From Unio delphinus (Eukaryota > Mollusca > Bivalvia > Unionida > Unionidae), in assembly GCA_029339505.1 (NCBI GenBank), contig JAQISU010000123.1, positions 6,623,501 to 6,687,500 on the forward strand: a DNA stretch of 64,000 nt, given 5' to 3'. This document shows positions 59,645-64,000 of the stretch, one piece after another. The notes beneath the pieces are model-generated. The model did no database searches. It had not been told where the DNA came from and saw only the letters and a list, made by a program, of their open reading frames with translations. The stretch's first letter is position 1; each line of letters begins with the position of its first letter. The position numbers and the translations under genes were made by a program.

Positions 59645-60468
59645 TGTTACGGCTATTGGATTTAATTTATTTATTTTTTTAAATGTTAAGTCCAAATTTG
59701 TTATTTTGCCTTTAAAATGAATTGATTGGGAGATTTTTTCTAGAATGTTCAGGCTGACTTAGATTCTCTAATTGTAAACAAGTTTTGACCTTGGCTTGTT
59801 TGACCTAAATCCTGACCTTGCTTTAGACATTGTCAACAAGCCTCTAAATCTATTGGTCAATTTCAAGGACAACACTTTTATTGAGGGTGGGAAGTGAATG
59901 ATTTCCTTCTAGAACATTTTATTATTACGTGACTAGGTGAAGGTAAACACCTCCTCTGACCTTCTATCAATTTCTAGAAAAGCGCGTGATCACTTGTTTA
60001 CTAAAGAAGAACAGTTATATATAGCTGAATTTTGGAAGATAACAGTAGTAGATTTTGGGCTTATTGTAAATTACTGGTTGTGTATTATCTGTTTGAGTTT
60101 AATTATTTTGGACTTTGTGTTAATTCATTGGAAAAGAAGAATTATCTGGAAAAAGGACATGTTTATGATATTCATTTGGATGATTAAAAACAAGAATTGA
60201 AACACGTGACAGTGTCAGCCATTTTGGATTACATCGTCAAGATTCGAACCTGAAACTATTAGAACATTTATTTATTAGGACTTGCAATTCCATTAGTGGA
60301 TTATTTTTGTGAATTCTATATTGGATTAATGTTGGATTTGATTCTCTAAAACCGTAAGTTTATTTATTTTATGAAAATAATTGTACTTAATAAAATCATT
60401 GTTAAAGTTATACAAGCTTGTTAGTTTTCACTCTTTCTGTGTTGCTGCTTATTCGAGCCTAAGCACGT

Positions 60469-60472
<4 letters not shown>
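59645..60472 (+). repeat. Right LTR
   Basis: Complete, TGTTACGG...CACGTAACA, followed by a TA run. The 87-codon frame at 59937-60200 is LTR sequence, not a gene. Confidence 0.93.

Positions 60473-60527
<55 letters not shown>
60473..60527. repeat. TA microsatellite, right side of the LTR element
   Basis: Continuation of the microsatellite target. Confidence 0.95.
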
Positions 60528-60530
<3 letters not shown>

Positions 60531-62009
60531 GTCAGTTTTAAATTCTTTTTTATATTTCATTACTTGCTATTATAATGTTAACTTATTGACTAGAGATGAT
60601 GTTTTATCCCCCATAAAATTAGTTGGTCTGAATTATTCTGTGGTAAACAAGTAATGTTGACCTAGATCCTGGCCTTGATTCAAGGTTAGTAGCTACCATG
60701 TCAACAGGTTTTATTTTAAAATGATTAGTTTTCGTCAAGGTCAAGATGTTGCTAGCGAATTTAGAAGTAAACAACTTTTTATTATTAAAGTAAAAATGGT
60801 TGGTTCTCGTCAGAGTCATTTTAGGAGTACATGATATAAAAATGAAATTAAAATAACTGGATCTATACTTTCAAAATCAATAGCAGAACTAATTACAACA
60901 TTTTAAAAAAAAAAGACCTTAAATCTACCATACACACATCCAAAACAACAAATTGTGACTAGCATGAGTATTTTTCAAAACTTTCTGCAGAATGACAGTT
61001 CAGTCAATAGCCATTGGATATGATCAACCTCAATAATGTAATCAAGAAAGCACGCATACATGCAATATTCCCATACAGTGTAGTTCATTTTGTGAGACTC
61101 ACTGTGTTCTGAGGTCCCAAGGTGGAGGTGGGTCAGTGTGAGTGAACCCCAAAAAGTGATCACATCCAACTGAGATTAAGTTAGCTTTTCATTAACCTAT
61201 AGAAAATGGCTGGAAATTTGAATAAGAATAAAGCAATATAACATATCGGTTTTCTTTGATGCATTTAATAACACTTACCCAAAAAAAATCATCATTGTCA
61301 AATATGAACATATGCACACACTCAACAAATCACAACCATGCAGGAATTAAATAAATAAATCCACCACGTTTCTGTCTTTAAAATCCATTGGAGTGGAATA
61401 TAGTGCTAATCAGATTGAGGTAACAGTCTTGGCTGATGTCAATAGTTAAGTAGCGGGGTTTCAAGCTATGCAAATGTAACTTGTGTTCATCTCTGCAGAT
61501 AGAGACTGGATGGTATTGTTATTGAAACTTCCCTGTTGAATTCTCTATGTGAATCCTGGTCAAAACCAAGTTGTTCTTGCCCTGGCCTTGTTAGATATGT
61601 GTCTGATGAACCATGATGCATGTATATACCTGTCTCTATATAAAAAAAAAGGAAATTTACCCCATTTAAGGACCAACTATTTAATGGTGGAGGGAGAGGG
61701 TGCATTTCTTTTCCTTCCTTCTAGAATGGCTCATGTCAAAATAGCATTTGCAGTATACGCACTGAGAACACCAAGCATTTTCATGACGAAGGTTCAATAA
61801 ATTTTATACTGTATAAGGACTTTGACCTAAAAAAAAAAAACAAAAAAAACAAACAAAAGAGTTCTGACACACAATTCACTCTGGCATATATTCTATACTC
61901 CCCCAGACTCTCTAATGGGCAACAGAATGTCCATGACATTTCTGCTATAACAAATATTTAAAATAAAGTCCTCCTTTTTTCGTAATGAGAGAGATTAAAA
62001 AAAACAACT
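60528..62009. other. No gene seen
   Basis: AT-rich with A-runs at 60905-60915 and 61830-61858. A faint LTR-like segment at 60600-60830 (GTAAACAAGT, CCTGGCCTTGA) could not be confirmed. Confidence 0.4.
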
Positions 62010-62086
62010 TCTAAAATTTTACTAAAAGTTTATTTACCAAATATGACACATTTATCTGCATGATACCGCTTTTGTTCCATTATATT

Positions 62087-62230
62087 TTAATCTATATCAG
62101 GTGGAATTATGGGATTGAGAGGATCATGATCTATTGTTTGATGAAGCATAAGGCCTAAAACACCCATACGATTGGACATGGCCACCCTCACATTGCGTTC
62201 CTGTTCGAATAAATCGTCTAACTTTAGCCA
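62087..62230 (-). CDS. Last exon of an unnamed gene
   Basis: Acceptor TTTTCTCTATTTCAG (minus) then 47 codons and TAA at 62089-62087: WLKLDDLFEQERNVRVAMSN, RMGVLGLMLHQ, ending PLNPIIPPDID. AATAAA (minus) follows at 62033-62028. A strong pyrimidine tract, an open frame and a poly(A) signal make a real terminal exon likely. Upstream exons were not found in 62.2-64 kb, so the gene probably continues past the right edge. I do not recognise the protein. Confidence 0.6.
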   Translation of the reverse strand, partial: WLKLDDLFEQERNVRVAMSNRMGVLGLMLHQTIDHDPLNPIIPPDID

Positions 62231-63025
62231 CTGAAATAGAGAAAATTTGTGGTCAGTAAGCAGGTGTACAGAATGCTAATGTAGTCTTAAACTCTACTTC
62301 TGATGACCTGTATGCATGTATGTGAAGCCTTGACAAAATGAAACTTTGTGTACTAAGTAGCATGGAAAGGTAACCTTGAGCATAAAAACCCTCAAGCTAT
62401 CATATAAATGTGTACCAAGATCACTTTAATAGCACATGAATTATTGCCTATAAATGACTGTAACCTTGACCTGTAACCCTGATGATAGGATTGTAAAGGT
62501 AATACAAGGCTCAACTTCAAGTTATGATCTTAAAGTGTAAAGTTTTATTCCATTTAATTGTGAGGACCTCACAAAAGTGAGCACATGTATAACCTTACAT
62601 TTATACTAGAACAAATTCACTAATGTAGAAATTATAGTATAAGGAATTTGCAATAGGTTATGAAATGAAATGTGATCATCTGGAAAATTAATAAACTGAA
62701 AACAAATGACAAATATTATATTAAAGAATTATACAAATAATGTCTAGTCAAATGCAGAAGCATAAATCTCTGCATATTTTTCCAACTTGTAAAAAATATA
62801 CACCACATTGATAAAATAAATACATCAAATCCCTATTATTAGTCAAAAGTATTAACAATACCTCTTTAAAAATGAACTGAAGTTCTCAAAAATGATAGAT
62901 GGTAGACCCCACCCCACTCAAATATAACACTTTATTTCCGAACATAGCATCTATTATTTTCTACTAGATTTTTGTTGATCTTACTTCTGCACCATAAATC
63001 TATAAAGCAAAGTTTAAAAGAACTG
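62231..63025. other. Probable intron of the gene ending at 62087, nothing seen
   Basis: AT-rich, no repeat of note. Confidence 0.4.
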
Positions 63026-63028
63026 AGT

Positions 63029-63456
63029 GGAATAACCATCTCGATACAACTATGAATGAAATTATATCGGTGGAATACCCATCTCAATACAACTATGAAT
63101 TAACTTCTATTGGTGGAATACCCATCTCAATACAACTATGTAAGAACTGTTTAAGTGGAATACCCATCTCAATACAACTATAAATAAACTTCTTTCAGTG
63201 GAATTCCTATCTCAATATAACTATTTAAGAACTGTTTCGGTGGAAAAACCCATCTCAATAAAACTATGTTAAGAACTGTTTCAGTGGAATACCCATCTCA
63301 ATACAACTTCATAAGAACTGTTTTGGTGGAATACCCATCTCAATACAACTATGTAAGATCTGTTTCAGTGGAATACCCATCTCAATAAAACCATGAATGA
63401 ACTTCTTTCAGTGGAATTCCCATCTCAATACAGCTACATAAGGACTGGTTTAGTGA
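63029..63456. repeat. About 41-bp tandem repeat, ten diverged copies
   Basis: The unit carries GTGGAATACCCATCTCAATA and CAACTATG, with spacers of AAGAACTGTTT or AATTAACTTCTAT. Confidence 0.88.
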
Positions 63457-63504
63457 CAAACCAATCTGTTTATGAAAGGGTATGATAACATTGTCATAAT
63501 GGTC

Positions 63505-63735
63505 ACTATTTTCATTCATGATCAACTAGTTTTCATTCAGGATATTGTACATATTCTTCTAGTGAAAATTCAATGTCAATACCACAATCTGTTTGGTAGG
63601 AGTGGGAATTATAAGATTTTCAAAACGATCACAATTTTCATTCAAGATCAACTAGTTTTCATTCAGGATATTGTACATGTTCTTCTAGTTAAAATTCCAT
63701 GTCAATGCCACAATCTTTTTGGGAGGATTTTCAAG
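63505..63735. repeat. 126-bp direct duplication
   Basis: GATCAACTAGTTTTCATTCA at 63520 recurs at 63646, together with the following GATATTGTACAT and CACAATCT blocks. Confidence 0.88.
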
Positions 63736-64000
63736 TATGCTTTAGGTCAGATCAGACCCATTCTGACCACTACGTATCATTGCACTGTCACTTACAAAAA
63801 AACACACATTGAAGCATTAAGATGGAGTAGCCAGAACAATGTGATGTTGGTGGTCAGACTGGCATAAATTTCGCTGAGGACAATCTAAATGTTGTGAATC
63901 TTTGAATGAAAACCTTTTAACAATACTAGAATCAACTTATTTTGATTCGCAATAAAAAGATTTTCAAGATAACTGCCAAATTGGATGTCAGAGTGACTCA
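63736..64000. other. No feature seen
   Basis: Nothing supported up to the window end. Confidence 0.4.

Larger units (their letters stand above)
54781..60472 (+). mobile_element. Gypsy-superfamily LTR retrotransposon of gmr1-like domain order, defective
   Basis: LTRs of 824-828 bp at 54781-55604 and 59645-60472. The right LTR has TGTTACGG...CACGTAACA ends; the left lacks its first four bases and begins ACGGCTATTGG against the TA run. By eye the LTRs differ at about ten bases and three short gaps. Inside: a possible primer-binding site, Gag with a SCAN-related capsid and CCHC knuckle, aspartic protease, integrase zinc finger, a stub of integrase core and its C-terminal GPY segment, then reverse transcriptase, then a purine tract. 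Integrase before RT is the gmr1-type order, not the usual Gypsy order. RNase H and most of the integrase core are missing. Confidence 0.88.

Noticed and set aside
59937..60200. 87-codon frame
   Set aside because: It is LTR sequence; the left LTR has the same stretch interrupted.
60600..60830. Another LTR fragment
   Set aside because: Only short phrases match the LTR; too weak without an alignment.

Overview
This is a eukaryotic, AT-rich, repeat-laden window from an animal genome. Intron-bearing genes, tRNA-derived SINEs, many small DNA transposons, long minisatellites and a Gypsy-type LTR element all point that way. The style of the SINEs, and of the RBR and HECT ligase genes, suggests a lophotrochozoan, most likely a bivalve mollusc. 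That assignment is inference; no ribosomal or mitochondrial marker is present.

Layout. (1) From 23.2 kb down to 0.3 kb on the minus strand runs one gene that I could not name. It was rebuilt from eight small exons whose splice phases all agree (228 codons in the window). Its introns hold most of the repeats of the first 23 kb: arrays of 55, 68, 29, 60 and about 46 bp units, a deleted pogo-type transposon, a TTAA-flanked MITE, an 8-bp-TSD hAT-like element, SINEs, and one copy of an element that makes 5-bp target duplications. (2) 23.2-38.5 kb is mostly non-coding. It has a second copy of the 5-bp-TSD element, a 5'-truncated RTE-like LINE, three copies of a palindromic-ended MITE, and a palindromic 42-bp array. 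(3) 38.57-41.70 kb (+) is a HECT-type ubiquitin ligase gene with a SAM-like N-terminus; several frameshifts and one stop break it. (4) 41.7-48.3 kb is a dense pile of nested elements: SINEs with clear target duplications, hAT MITEs, a 98-bp hairpin MITE with perfect ends, and an inverted copy of the palindromic array. (5) 48.40-53.24 kb (+) is an intact two-exon RING-IBR-RING ubiquitin ligase gene of 927 codons with a TATA box and a poly(A) signal. (6) 54.78-60.47 kb is an LTR retrotransposon inserted in a TA microsatellite. Its integrase remains lie upstream of reverse transcriptase, the order seen in gmr1-type Gypsy elements, and its Gag resembles the SCAN-related capsid of that group. (7) 62.09-62.23 kb (-) is the last exon of a further unnamed gene that enters from the right, followed by a 41-bp array.

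How things fit together. Only the RBR gene and the two minus-strand genes look functional. The HECT gene and all transposon coding regions are damaged. Two ubiquitin-ligase genes lie about 10 kb apart, but nothing in the sequence ties them functionally. The most interesting material is the retroelement with integrase before reverse transcriptase, the precisely datable nesting of small transposons, and paired loci that show a minisatellite expanded in one copy of a repeat and single-copy in its relative.
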